Source: JBBQED01 sp038320345 (GTDB taxonomy: Bacteria > Bacteroidota > Bacteroidia > AKYH767-A > OLB10). Taken from it: 64,000 nt of DNA. The DNA is taken from assembly GCA_038320345.1 (NCBI GenBank), contig JBBQED010000003.1, forward strand, positions 62,001 through 126,000. The letters run 5' to 3'. Within the stretch, counting starts at the first letter, position 1. The number at the start of each line of letters is the position of its first letter. The translations under genes and the position numbers were made by a program. Below are positions 25,920-34,258 of this stretch, piece by piece. Below the pieces are notes generated by a model. It saw nothing but the letters and a program-made list of their open reading frames with translations. It had not been told where the DNA came from and searched no databases.

Positions 25920-27017
25920 TTAATAATCTGTTTTAGCCCATTTCAGCAACACCGATTGATCACCATCATGGAGATGAATCAGGTAATTTCCGGAAGATAA
26001 TTTATGAGCTTGATCAAGGGGGATCAAATCATTAATTCCACTTGCTTGATAAGTAGATGACTCCAGTAATTTACCACTCAAGTCAAAAATAGAAAGCAAC
26101 ACTTTACTTTTTTTCACGCCATTAATTTTCACAAAAGAAAATCCATTAGACTGTAAAATTGAAGCGGAAAAAATTGCCTGTGACAAATTCTGAACTCCCT
26201 GAGGTGTTGGAAGATTATCACGGTAACGGATCTCCGTAATTAATTCCGTACCAGGAATTATTTCTGAAGTCTTGATTTGCAACAATGGAATACCTTGATT
26301 TTTTGCCAACCATTTATATTCATGTGTTAAAGCACGATCGAATGCAAAACCAAATCCAAGAGTATCCAGATATAGTGAGTCTTTTCCTGTTAAATCAGAA
26401 ACTACACGTACCGCATCGAACGTTCCATACGGAGTAATTAGCGTTCCCCAACCATCAACAGTATTGACCCGATGTTGTTCACCTGCATAAGCTCCTAAGC
26501 CCGGAATTGCTAAAGAATAATCAGAATCGGAAGAATCCTGATCCCCGAAATTCAATGGGAAATTATAAATCACATCTTTATTCGTGAATGCAATCGGCGT
26601 TTGGATCCCATTGATCTCTCCACCAAAACCAACTTGCTTGTATGCGCTAGTACTTTCATAAAAGAAATTATTCACATTTGTAAATTGCACTTGTGGAATT
26701 GCAGTGATATCTGTTCCATTTTGAGCAATACTTGCACGGTTAGGATTGAAAGGAAGATTAATAAAATACAAGGAAAAAATAGCACCTGTATTGGTTACAT
26801 TCAGAAAAGAATCTACGTCTTGTGAATTAGCTTGCAGCTGGGAAAAGTCCCAAAGGTAGGATGGACCTGTAAGTGTTAGATCTACTAGAGTTGTAATCGG
26901 CGCTAAGCTAACTCGGAAAGTATCACCTGGATTTGCCATATCATTATTGTCGATAGTGATCTGTGCAAATAAATAGTTAGTAGTACAAATCAAGAGGAGG
27001 GTAAGAAGTTTTTTCAT
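25920..27017 (-). CDS. Secreted protein of unknown function with T9SS type A sorting domain
   Basis: A 365-residue exported protein with signal peptide MKKLLTLLLICTTNYLFAQ. The central region (about 20-285) is a beta-rich domain I do not recognise beyond its frequent appearance in Bacteroidota secretomes; it contains GPSYLWDFSQLQ, an FPLNFGDQDSSDS stretch and WGTLITPYGTFDAVRV. The C-terminus (VLLSIFDLSGKLLESS, LSSGNYLIHLHDGD) is a type A sorting domain. It should leave by the T9SS. A TAACTTTA stretch just upstream of the start resembles the -7 promoter box. Flanked by tRNA genes and the peroxiredoxin gene on the same strand. Confidence 0.8.
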   Translation of the reverse strand: MKKLLTLLLICTTNYLFAQITIDNNDMANPGDTFRVSLAPITTLVDLTLTGPSYLWDFSQLQANSQDVDSFLNVTNTGAIFSLYFINLPFNPNRASIAQNGTDITAIPQVQFTNVNNFFYESTSAYKQVGFGGEINGIQTPIAFTNKDVIYNFPLNFGDQDSSDSDYSLAIPGLGAYAGEQHRVNTVDGWGTLITPYGTFDAVRVVSDLTGKDSLYLDTLGFGFAFDRALTHEYKWLAKNQGIPLLQIKTSEIIPGTELITEIRYRDNLPTPQGVQNLSQAIFSASILQSNGFSFVKINGVKKSKVLLSIFDLSGKLLESSTYQASGINDLIPLDQAHKLSSGNYLIHLHDGDQSVLLKWAKTDY

Positions 27018-27079
27018 AGCACTAAAGTTAAGATTTTAGAACAATCAACGGTTTATAAAACCATGAATTTTATTCAACT

Positions 27080-27559
27080 TCATTTACTAATCATCATGGC
27101 ATTCAGCTTTTCATGGATCGCATCGAAATCAGGAATTTCGCCTGCATTCTCCAAAACTTCTACATACTGAATCACACCTTTAGCATCAATGATAAATGCC
27201 GATCGTTTAGAAACCCCTTTCATCCATCCTGCAAATGTTTCATACATGGTATCGAATGAGATGGACATATCCTTATTGAAATCAGAAGCTAAAGTGAAAT
27301 TTAATTCTTGCTCCGTTTTATATTTAGCCAAAGCATAAATTGAATCAACTGACACTCCTATCACTCTTACTTGCATAGAATTATAGCGTTCAAGATCATC
27401 CCTCACTCCACACAATTCCTTGGTGCAAGTTCCAGTAAATGCAAATGGAAAGAATAAAAAGAGAGTAGTTTGTCCTGCGATTGTTTCATTCGTGATAATC
27501 TGTTTTTCTGTATCAACAAGATGAAAGACAGGAGCGAGTTTTCCGACAACGAGAGTCAT
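27080..27559 (-). CDS. Peroxiredoxin (AhpC/TSA family, BCP/AhpE-like)
   Basis: A 159-residue thiol peroxidase. The peroxidatic motif PFAFTGTC matches PxxxTxxC with Cys45; a second Cys at position 50 (CTKELC) gives the C-x4-C spacing of BCP-type atypical 2-Cys enzymes, followed by GVRDDLERYN as in that group. It is cytoplasmic, reducing hydrogen or organic peroxides at the expense of thioredoxin or a similar donor. It lies 30 bases downstream of mazG on the same strand, so the two are probably an operon. Confidence 0.9.
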   Translation of the reverse strand: MTLVVGKLAPVFHLVDTEKQIITNETIAGQTTLFLFFPFAFTGTCTKELCGVRDDLERYNSMQVRVIGVSVDSIYALAKYKTEQELNFTLASDFNKDMSISFDTMYETFAGWMKGVSKRSAFIIDAKGVIQYVEVLENAGEIPDFDAIHEKLNAMMISK

Positions 27560-27589
27560 ATTTTTTTGATATTAATTAATTTAAATATT

Positions 27590-28369
27590 TTAGATTCCTT
27601 TTGCTTTTGCTTCATTCCAGTACACATCCATTTCACCGAGTGAAAGATCGGGTAAATTTTTACCTGCAAATCTCACTGCATCTTCCATATAGCGGAAGCG
27701 ATTGATGAATTTTTTGTTGGTACGTTCGAGTGCTTCTTCTGGATTTATATTTTTAAACCTTGCATAATTGACTAATGAAAACATCAGATCACCAAATTCT
27801 TGTTCCATCTTTTTCTGATTCCCTGCTTCTACTTCATCTTTGAATTCCTGCATCTCCTCTTCTACTTTTCCCCAAACCTGTTCTTTATTTTCCCAGTCGA
27901 ATCCTGCTGCTCTGGCTTTTTCTTGAATGCGCATCGATTTCACCAGTGATGGTAATGAAACAGGAACCCCTTCCAAAACAGAGGTCTTGCCTTCTTTTAG
28001 TTTTAGTTTCTCCCAGTTCTGACTAACTTCTTCCTCATTTTCAACTATTACATCTCCATAAATATGAGGATGGCGGTGAATCAGTTTTTCACAGATCGAA
28101 TTAATGACACTTGTGATGTCGAATTCGTTGGTTTCGGATCCTATTTTCGCATAAAAAACGACGTGAAGCAGTAGATCTCCGATCTCCTTCTTAATTTCTT
28201 CACGATTATTATCTAAAATCGCATCAGCCAGCTCATACACCTCTTCAATCGTTAAGTGCCTGAGGCTCTCCATAGTCTGCTTTTTATCCCATGGACATTT
28301 GGCTCGAAGATCCTCCATAATCACTAAAAGACGCTCAAATGCTGCTAATTTTTCCTCCATTGTTGTCAT
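27590..28369 (-). CDS. mazG: Nucleoside triphosphate pyrophosphohydrolase MazG
   Basis: Hydrolyses NTPs/dNTPs to NMP plus pyrophosphate, a house-cleaning and stringent-response-linked enzyme. The 259-residue protein has two MazG units: the first with CPWDKKQTMESLRHLTIEEVYELADAI (Glu/Asp metal ligands) and GDLLLHVVFYAKI, the second with WGKVEEEMQEFKDEV and EFGDLMFSLVNYAR. I use the ATG at 28369 (MTTMEEK); the further upstream TTG at 28402 is less likely, and ATG 28360 is an alternative. A TACTTTTG -7 element ends only four bases before the ATG, implying a very short or absent leader. It is divergent from the PagL-like gene. Confidence 0.92.
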   Translation of the reverse strand: MTTMEEKLAAFERLLVIMEDLRAKCPWDKKQTMESLRHLTIEEVYELADAILDNNREEIKKEIGDLLLHVVFYAKIGSETNEFDITSVINSICEKLIHRHPHIYGDVIVENEEEVSQNWEKLKLKEGKTSVLEGVPVSLPSLVKSMRIQEKARAAGFDWENKEQVWGKVEEEMQEFKDEVEAGNQKKMEQEFGDLMFSLVNYARFKNINPEEALERTNKKFINRFRYMEDAVRFAGKNLPDLSLGEMDVYWNEAKAKGI

Positions 28370-28373
28370 AGCG

Positions 28374-28381
28374 CAAAAGTA
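28374..28381 (-). promoter_or_regulatory. Putative -7 element (TACTTTTG) of mazG
   Basis: An exact TAnnTTTG match on the minus strand, four bases from the mazG ATG. No good TTG -33 partner is visible. If used, the message would be leaderless or start at the downstream ATG (28360). Confidence 0.4.
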
Positions 28382-28406
28382 TCCATAATTAAACCTTCTC
28401 ATTTTT

Positions 28407-28414
28407 TAACTTTG
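28407..28414 (+). promoter_or_regulatory. Putative -7 element (TAACTTTG) of the PagL-like gene
   Basis: An exact match to TAnnTTTG, 22 bases before the ATG at 28437. It faces away from the mazG element, making a compact divergent promoter region of about 70 bases. Confidence 0.5.
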
Positions 28415-28436
28415 CACCCCGTTTTGAATATAATCT

Positions 28437-29537
28437 ATGTTGCGTAAGCTTACCTTCTTCCTTTTATGCCTGCTCGGTATGAGTTCCTGTTTTGCACAGG
28501 AAACAGACTCCGTATGCACTCCGGGAACTTGGTCGCTTTCGATAAAAATGCAATATGGATTCTTGATGACGCACCGACCAACCATCATCTATTTACAACA
28601 AAAGCATACTAGAGGATTAGAAATCAACTATTTAAGAGGTGTCGATGGGCAAACTTCATGGATGACTGACTACAACCAACCGTTATTGGGATTCGGGTTT
28701 CAGTATTTTAATCTTGGAAATCCGACGGAGCTGGGCAATGCCTATTCACTATTCCCTGAAATCATGTTTCCTTTATCTCATCATCACCATTTACGATCGA
28801 TGATTAAATTCGGGTTAGGAATCGGCTATGTCACCAAACCCTACGATATCAAAGAGAACTATAAAAATCTTGCAGTAGGTTCCAAGCTCAATGTAGCTAT
28901 CACCACCGGCTTACAATTCCGGATCTTTAGTTCTGACAAATTACAGATCATTACGGGTGCCGATTTCTCGCATTTTTCGAATGGTGCCTCCAATATTCCG
29001 AATGCAGGAATCAACATTGTTACTGCAAATCTTGGTGTAAATTATTATTTTGGAAATCCTTCCACAACCATTTGCAGGCCTGTTATACCCGCCAATAAAA
29101 AGTGGGAAACAAGTTCTTATATCGGATTTGGCATCAAGGATATTTACCCTCCACAAGGTCCGAAGTATGCTGTAGTTTTTAACACAACGGATTTACTTTA
29201 TCACGCCACACAAAAAAGTCTTTTTGGAGGAGGATTCGATTTCATTTTAGATCAATCATTGAAGCACCGTTTAGAACTAGACTCTGTGTTTCTGTCGAAT
29301 GCAAAAGCAGGAACGAGAATTGGGATTCATGGATCTTATGGACTACGTGTAGGACGTGTGACGGGAGTATTCCAGACGGGATATTATGTTTACAATAAAG
29401 TTACGGAAGATGGAAATATTTTCAGCAGGTTATCGTTGCGTTATTTTCTCAATGATAATTATTTCGTTTGTTTCAATTTAAAAACTCACTTTGCCAAAGC
29501 CGATTATTTTGAATTTGGATTTGGATATCGATTCTAA
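28437..29537 (+). CDS. Acyloxyacyl hydrolase / lipid A deacylase, PagL-related
   Basis: An outer-membrane protein of 366 residues, predicted to remove an acyl chain from lipid A. The signal peptide ends near residue 21 (SSCFAQ; the Cys is not in a convincing lipobox). The catalytic His-x-Ser pair of PagL is visible as H179-F-S181 in ADFSHFSNGASNIPNAG, followed by NLGVNYYFG, the usual end of the PagL barrel. The protein continues about 150 residues beyond that point with more beta-strand pattern and a terminal aromatic (GYRF), so it is longer than classical PagL and may carry a second barrel-like half. It is followed 2 bases later by a lipoprotein gene. Confidence 0.82.
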   Translation: MLRKLTFFLLCLLGMSSCFAQETDSVCTPGTWSLSIKMQYGFLMTHRPTIIYLQQKHTRGLEINYLRGVDGQTSWMTDYNQPLLGFGFQYFNLGNPTELGNAYSLFPEIMFPLSHHHHLRSMIKFGLGIGYVTKPYDIKENYKNLAVGSKLNVAITTGLQFRIFSSDKLQIITGADFSHFSNGASNIPNAGINIVTANLGVNYYFGNPSTTICRPVIPANKKWETSSYIGFGIKDIYPPQGPKYAVVFNTTDLLYHATQKSLFGGGFDFILDQSLKHRLELDSVFLSNAKAGTRIGIHGSYGLRVGRVTGVFQTGYYVYNKVTEDGNIFSRLSLRYFLNDNYFVCFNLKTHFAKADYFEFGFGYRF

Positions 29538-29538
29538 T

Positions 29539-30276
29539 ATGAAAAAAATAGTTCCGATTCTGTTGTTATTCCTTCCGTTGTTCTTCAGCGGTTGTGAGCC
29601 TGTTTGTGATTGTTTTAAAGGCGAAGGAAGCTTAACTACAGAAGAAAGAACCTTACCTGAAATTGACATTGTGGAAGTAAGAAACGATGTTGATGTAATT
29701 GTACATATTGATAGTATTTACCGAATGCGTGTTACTGCTGGCTCCAAACTAATTGATGAAATCACCACCACTATTGATGGAAAAACGCTGACTATCAAAA
29801 ATAAAAACAATTGTAATTGGATTCGGAAATTTCAACCCGTGCTACAAGTAGAAATCTGGGTACCATCATTATCACAGATTAACTATCATGATGCAACGGG
29901 TAATTTAGAAATGCTGGATACATTAAAAGTTCCTGAATTTTTATTTCAGAGTTTTGCAAGTTCGGGTAACTACAAATTAAAAATAAATGCCGGCACTGCT
30001 ACCTTTACCATTCACAATGGTCCTTCTGATCTTTATGCAGAAGGTAAAGTAAATGTAGTGTATGATTACAATGCAGGATTCGGAGTTATGGATTGCTTAA
30101 ATATAGTCTCTGACGATACCTATTTGAACAACAAAGGAACCAATGATATGTATGTTCAAGCAAATAAAGTTCTAGGTGTAACCATTGAAGGAACTGGAAA
30201 TGTTTACTACACAGGACATCCACAAAATTTAACAACTAACATTACTGGTGGTGGAAAATTAATTCCACTACAATAA
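29539..30276 (+). CDS. DUF2807 (GIN domain) lipoprotein
   Basis: A 245-residue lipoprotein. The start is ATG 29539; the lipobox FFSGC puts the lipidated Cys at residue 19, followed by EPV. The mature part is the DUF2807 right-handed beta-helix, called a putative auto-transporter adhesin head (GIN) domain: VEVRNDVDVIVHID, GKTLTIKNKNNCNW, and a last block VEGTGNVYYTGHP-like near the end (VTIEGTGNVYYTGHP). Such proteins are common in Bacteroidota and their role at the envelope is not known. It probably forms one transcript with the PagL-like gene and possibly the ABC-F gene 10 bases on. Confidence 0.88.
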   Translation: MKKIVPILLLFLPLFFSGCEPVCDCFKGEGSLTTEERTLPEIDIVEVRNDVDVIVHIDSIYRMRVTAGSKLIDEITTTIDGKTLTIKNKNNCNWIRKFQPVLQVEIWVPSLSQINYHDATGNLEMLDTLKVPEFLFQSFASSGNYKLKINAGTATFTIHNGPSDLYAEGKVNVVYDYNAGFGVMDCLNIVSDDTYLNNKGTNDMYVQANKVLGVTIEGTGNVYYTGHPQNLTTNITGGGKLIPLQ

Positions 30277-30286
30277 ACTTCTCTTC

Positions 30287-32230
30287 GTGCTCGTACTTCA
30301 AGATCTTACTTTCGAATTCGGTTCCCGAATTCTCTTCAGTGAACTCAACTGGCATATCCGCCCCAATGAAAAAATTGGACTGATAGGCGCTAACGGAACA
30401 GGAAAATCCACCTTGCTTCGTGTAATTAGTGGAGAATACACTCCTACTTCTGGAACATTATCCAGCCGTAATGATATGATCCTTGGTTTTTTGAATCAGG
30501 ATTTATTAAGCTACTTATCCGACAAATCAATTTTAGAAGTAGCAATGGAAGCTTTTGAAAGAGCTAACGAATTGCACAGTCAGATTGAACAAATGTTAAA
30601 GGATCTGGAGCATGATCATTCAGAAGCATTACTGAACAGACTTCACAGTGCACAAACCGAATATGAAGCTCTAGATGGATATCAATTGCAGCATATCGCT
30701 GAATCTATTCTTGAAGGATTGGGTTTCACCACCGCTGATTTAACTAGGCCTCTGAAAGAATTTTCTGGAGGATGGAGAATGCGAGTAATGTTGGCGAAAA
30801 CATTATTGCGCAAGCCCAATTTATTATTGTTGGATGAGCCTACCAATCACCTTGATTTACCTTCAATTCAATGGTTGGAAAATTATCTTCGTGAATACGA
30901 AGGAACCGTAGTGATTGTATCTCACGATCGATTTTTTTTAGATAGAATTGTAAACCGTATTGCTGAGTTAGAGCATGAAAAACTTACGCTCTACACTGGA
31001 AACTATAGTGACTATCTGATCGAAAAAGAAGAACGACAGGAATTACAAGCTAACCAGTTCAAGAATCAAGAAAAATATATCAAAGAACAGGAAAAATTTA
31101 TTTCCCGATTCAAGGCAAAAGCTTCCAAAGCAAGTGCTGTGCAATCGAGAGTGAAAGCATTGGAAAAAATGGATCGTGTGCAAGCGGTTGAAGGACCATC
31201 AGCAAGTATCCGCATACGCTTTGCCGTAGATCGTCAGCCTGGAAAAGTGATAGGATCACTCGATATTGCCGACAAACGCTATGGAGAGAACGTACTCTTT
31301 CATCAAACAAAAGCTGAAGTAACCAGAGGAGATAAAATCGCATTTATTGGTGCTAACGGAAAAGGAAAATCAACGCTGTTACGCATGCTTACTGGAGGTG
31401 AACCTTTTGATGGAAAAAACGAACCGGGATATAATGTAGTTCCTGCATTTTATGCGCAGCATCAACTTGAAAGTTTAGGCGTAAATCATACAGCACTCGA
31501 AGAATTACAGACTGCGGCACCTGATGAACAGGATACGTATTTAAGAGCTTTACTTGGCGCCTTTCTGCTAAAAGGTGATGATGTATTCAAAAAAATAAAA
31601 GTACTTTCTGGAGGAGAACGTGCGAGGGTAGCACTTGCAAAAACTATTCTTGCGAAAGCGAATTTTCTTTTGCTGGATGAGCCAACCAATCACCTTGACA
31701 TGGCGAGTGTAAATGTATTGGTGGATGTCCTTAACCGTTATGAAGGATCATACGTAGTTATTTCCCATGACCGTTACTTCTTATCGCGTATTGCGAATAA
31801 AATCTGGTATATTGAAAATCAGGAACTGAAAGAATATCCTGGATCTTATCCTGAGTTTGATGAATGGTTACAGCAGAAGAAAACCAATGAAAAAAACAAA
31901 GGCAAGGAGCCAAAGGCTGCTGAAAAAGAATTAAAACTTACGACTAATACTAAATCAGAAGCGCGTAAGATAACTCCTCAAGATAATCAGAAGAAAAAAG
32001 AATTACTGAAACTTGATCAGGATGTAAAAAAGAGAGAGGAAATCATGAATAAGTTAAAAACTCAGCATGAAACTCTCACTACCTTGATGGCAGATCAAGA
32101 GATCTTTAAAGATGCGGTGAAATACAAATCATTGCAAGACGAATTTAAGCGTTCAGAAAAAGAAGTGAAGCATGCGGAAACAGAATGGGAATCTCTATAT
32201 CTCAGATTAATAGAAGCACTGGAATCTTGA
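30287..32230 (+). CDS. ABC-F family ATPase (Uup/YheS-like)
   Basis: A soluble duplicated ABC ATPase of 647 residues without membrane domains, the ABC-F type that acts on ribosomes. ABC1 has Walker A GANGTGKST (34-42) and signature EFSGGWRMR with LLLDEPTNHLDLPS; ABC2 has GANGKGKST (about 353) and LSGGERARVAL (about 440) with LLLDEPTNHLDMAS. The inter-domain linker (about 240-310) is charged and helical. A C-terminal coiled coil (about 560-647, LDQDVKKREEIMNKLKTQHE) resembles the Uup C-terminal domain. The start is GTG 30287. Its stop overlaps the ATG of the T9SS Plug gene by one base. Antibiotic resistance function is not indicated. Confidence 0.9.
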   Translation: MLVLQDLTFEFGSRILFSELNWHIRPNEKIGLIGANGTGKSTLLRVISGEYTPTSGTLSSRNDMILGFLNQDLLSYLSDKSILEVAMEAFERANELHSQIEQMLKDLEHDHSEALLNRLHSAQTEYEALDGYQLQHIAESILEGLGFTTADLTRPLKEFSGGWRMRVMLAKTLLRKPNLLLLDEPTNHLDLPSIQWLENYLREYEGTVVIVSHDRFFLDRIVNRIAELEHEKLTLYTGNYSDYLIEKEERQELQANQFKNQEKYIKEQEKFISRFKAKASKASAVQSRVKALEKMDRVQAVEGPSASIRIRFAVDRQPGKVIGSLDIADKRYGENVLFHQTKAEVTRGDKIAFIGANGKGKSTLLRMLTGGEPFDGKNEPGYNVVPAFYAQHQLESLGVNHTALEELQTAAPDEQDTYLRALLGAFLLKGDDVFKKIKVLSGGERARVALAKTILAKANFLLLDEPTNHLDMASVNVLVDVLNRYEGSYVVISHDRYFLSRIANKIWYIENQELKEYPGSYPEFDEWLQQKKTNEKNKGKEPKAAEKELKLTTNTKSEARKITPQDNQKKKELLKLDQDVKKREEIMNKLKTQHETLTTLMADQEIFKDAVKYKSLQDEFKRSEKEVKHAETEWESLYLRLIEALES

Positions 32231-33537
32231 TGCGAAAAATAGTAAGAGTCCTCATTGTATTTACTTTACTCTTGATAGTAAGGGGTAACCTTATTGCACA
32301 GGACACTCTGGATTATTACAATCCTTCTTTTCTGCGTTATGATAATCATATTTACAAACCAGAAATTAAGACCGTAATTTTGGAACGCAAAGACCGAACA
32401 CTGAGTGAGCCTGTTATTGGATTAGGAATGGACGAGGTGCTCCTGTTGAAATTTGATGAGTTGGGGGAAGAGACGAAAGATTACAGTTATCGTTTTATTC
32501 ATTGTGATGCGGTATGGCAACCATCACAGCTTTCAGAAAGTGATTTCATCGATGGGTTTTTTAATGATCATATCATTAATTATCGACATTCGTTGAGCAC
32601 CAATTTTCCCTACATTCATTATGAATTAGAATTTCCGAATCAGCAAATGAGACCGCTCTATTCAGGTAATTATTTGTTGGTCGTCTATGAAAATGATCAG
32701 CCCGATCTGGCAGTCATCAGCAGAAGATTTTGGGTTACAGAAAATCGGGTTGATATTAAGCCGACAATCCATCGGGCAACAGCCATTGAATCCAGAGATG
32801 CTTATCAGGAAGTAGATTTCATGATAAACACGAATACTCTCAAAGTTCAAAATCCCTACACTGATTTTAAAGTTACGATCACTCAAAATAATCGAAATGA
32901 CATTGCCATTTATAATCTGAAACCTTTGTTTGTTAAAGACAATGAGTTGGATTATAATTTTGAAGATGGGAATTTATTTCAAGCAGGAAATGAGTTTCGC
33001 AATTTTGATATACGCAGTGTGAGATTCCAAACGCAATACACTGAGAAAATCGAACTCGATAGTGCACAACATTATCATGTTTATCTGAAAGGAGATCCAC
33101 GAAAAGCAACGCAACGTTATTCGATTACGGATGATATTAATGGTAAGTACTTGATTAAAGTTTACGAGGGAAGAGAAGGAGATTTGGAAGGTGAATATGT
33201 GTATGTTCACTTCAGAATGCCGGTGATGGAACCATTTGAAAATGCGAATCTTTTTATTTTTGGTCAGCTTACCGATTGGACATTACCTACATGGTCGAGA
33301 TTTTTTTATGATGCTGAAAAAGGCGAATATAATTTGACATTATTACTCAAGCAGGGCTATTACAATTATGAATATTTGTTGATGAGCACAGGAAAAAATC
33401 AGGGCGAGACGTTTGAAACAGAAGGCAATCATTTTGAAACTGAAAACGATTATCAATTTTATGTGTATTACCGTGAACCCGCTGGAAGATATGATCGACT
33501 GGTTGGATTTAAAAGAGGAAATTCGAAAGGAAATTAA
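32230..33537 (+). CDS. Type IX secretion system Plug protein (DUF5103)
   Basis: A 435-residue exported protein (signal peptide to about residue 23, NLIAQ) of the DUF5103 family, identified as Plug, the periplasmic/outer-membrane cap that closes the SprA translocon when no cargo is present. Characteristic stretches are KTVILERKDRTLSEPVIGLG, YSYRFIHCDAVWQPSQLSES-type text with FIDGF and INYRHSLSTNFPYIHYEL, and the C-terminal half with FIFGQLTDWTLPTWSRFFYD and GYYNYEYLL. The start is ATG 32230, overlapping the ABC-F stop by one base. It matches the five T9SS cargo genes in this window functionally although it is not in the same operon. Confidence 0.88.
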   Translation: MRKIVRVLIVFTLLLIVRGNLIAQDTLDYYNPSFLRYDNHIYKPEIKTVILERKDRTLSEPVIGLGMDEVLLLKFDELGEETKDYSYRFIHCDAVWQPSQLSESDFIDGFFNDHIINYRHSLSTNFPYIHYELEFPNQQMRPLYSGNYLLVVYENDQPDLAVISRRFWVTENRVDIKPTIHRATAIESRDAYQEVDFMINTNTLKVQNPYTDFKVTITQNNRNDIAIYNLKPLFVKDNELDYNFEDGNLFQAGNEFRNFDIRSVRFQTQYTEKIELDSAQHYHVYLKGDPRKATQRYSITDDINGKYLIKVYEGREGDLEGEYVYVHFRMPVMEPFENANLFIFGQLTDWTLPTWSRFFYDAEKGEYNLTLLLKQGYYNYEYLLMSTGKNQGETFETEGNHFETENDYQFYVYYREPAGRYDRLVGFKRGNSKGN

Positions 33538-33651
33538 AAAATTTTTACTCAAAACAAGTTTCCAGCAGTAAAATCAAAGTCTTGTATTATTTTATGTTTA
33601 AGATTTGATTGTAACATTATTTTTTTTCCTACATTTATCATCCCTTTGCCT

Positions 33652-33667
33652 CCGGAAGGACTTCCGG
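33652..33667 (+). repeat. Short palindrome CCGGAAG-GA-CTTCCGG
   Basis: Perfect 7-base arms with a two-base centre in the 280-base gap between the Plug gene and apaG. There is no T-run on either side, so it is not a terminator. It is GC-rich compared with its surroundings. The function is unclear. Confidence 0.45.
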
Positions 33668-33733
33668 CAAGCGTACATTTCCTGAAAATCACCAAAAACA
33701 TCAGGATTACGTAAGTACCCTTGAATATGTCAC

Positions 33734-33764
33734 TTTGACCACTCGGTAGTATGGGTTGGTCAAA
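33734..33764 (+). promoter_or_regulatory. Dyad TTTGACCA-N15-TGGTCAAA upstream of the apaG promoter
   Basis: Perfect 8-base inverted arms (33734-33741 and 33757-33764). The right arm ends 5 bases before the TTG -33 element of a good promoter. Position suggests an activator or repressor site; a cruciform or RNA hairpin is the alternative. Confidence 0.5.
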
Positions 33765-33769
33765 ATCTG

Positions 33770-33800
33770 TTGAAATTCTAATCATCCGTCGTTATTTTTG
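33770..33800 (+). promoter_or_regulatory. Putative apaG promoter (TTG-N20-TATTTTTG)
   Basis: TTG at 33770-33772 and TATTTTTG at 33793-33800, matching the Bacteroidota -33/-7 consensus and spacing. The ATG of apaG is 17 bases beyond the -7 box. It is the best-formed promoter I find in the window. Confidence 0.6.
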
Positions 33801-33817
33801 ATTTCTAATATTAAAAT

Positions 33818-34210
33818 ATGGCAACATTTACAGAAATAACTGCAGGTATTCGTGTGAGCGTGGAGACTTTCTTCCAGCCAACGCATAGTAATCCAGCGCA
33901 GTCTCATTATGTATTTGCCTACCGGATCACTATTAAAAATGATAGTGAACACGCCATCCGATTAAAGCGCAGACATTGGTATATCGTTGATTCTGATAAT
34001 ACTCGTCGTGAAGTGGAAGGAGAAGGTGTTGTCGGTGAGCAACCATTTATTGGTCCTGGAGAAACCTATCGATATGTATCAGGATGTAACCTAAATACTG
34101 AAATCGGTAAGATGTACGGTACTTACCTTATGGAACGTCAAATGGATAAGAAGTTATTCTTCGCCAAGATTCCAGAATTTAAAATGGTAGTACCCAGCAA
34201 GTTAAACTAA
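33818..34210 (+). CDS. apaG: ApaG domain protein
   Basis: A 130-residue single-domain ApaG (fibronectin-III-like beta sandwich). Diagnostic motifs: IRVSVETFFQPTHSNP, YRITIKNDSEHAIRLKRRHWYIVDSD, VEGEGVVGEQPFIGPGETYRYVSGC. The length equals the E. coli protein (125). ApaG has been linked to Co/Mg resistance and to Ap4A metabolism, but its activity is not settled. It is monocistronic, with a clear promoter upstream and a terminator at 34231. Confidence 0.95.
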   Translation: MATFTEITAGIRVSVETFFQPTHSNPAQSHYVFAYRITIKNDSEHAIRLKRRHWYIVDSDNTRREVEGEGVVGEQPFIGPGETYRYVSGCNLNTEIGKMYGTYLMERQMDKKLFFAKIPEFKMVVPSKLN

Positions 34211-34230
34211 AATATTATTTCAACAGCCTA

Positions 34231-34258
34231 CCCTCCTTCACCAACAAGGAGGGTTTTT
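34231..34258 (+). terminator. Intrinsic terminator after apaG
   Basis: Stem CCCTCCTT/AAGGAGGG with a 7-base loop CACCAAC and five T. It abuts the stop codon of the convergent methyltransferase gene. The T-run is present only in the plus-strand sense. Confidence 0.9.

Noticed and set aside
33549..33785. Minus-strand open frame in the gap upstream of apaG
   Set aside because: No recognisable domain, low-complexity composition, and the region contains a well-formed plus-strand promoter and dyads instead.
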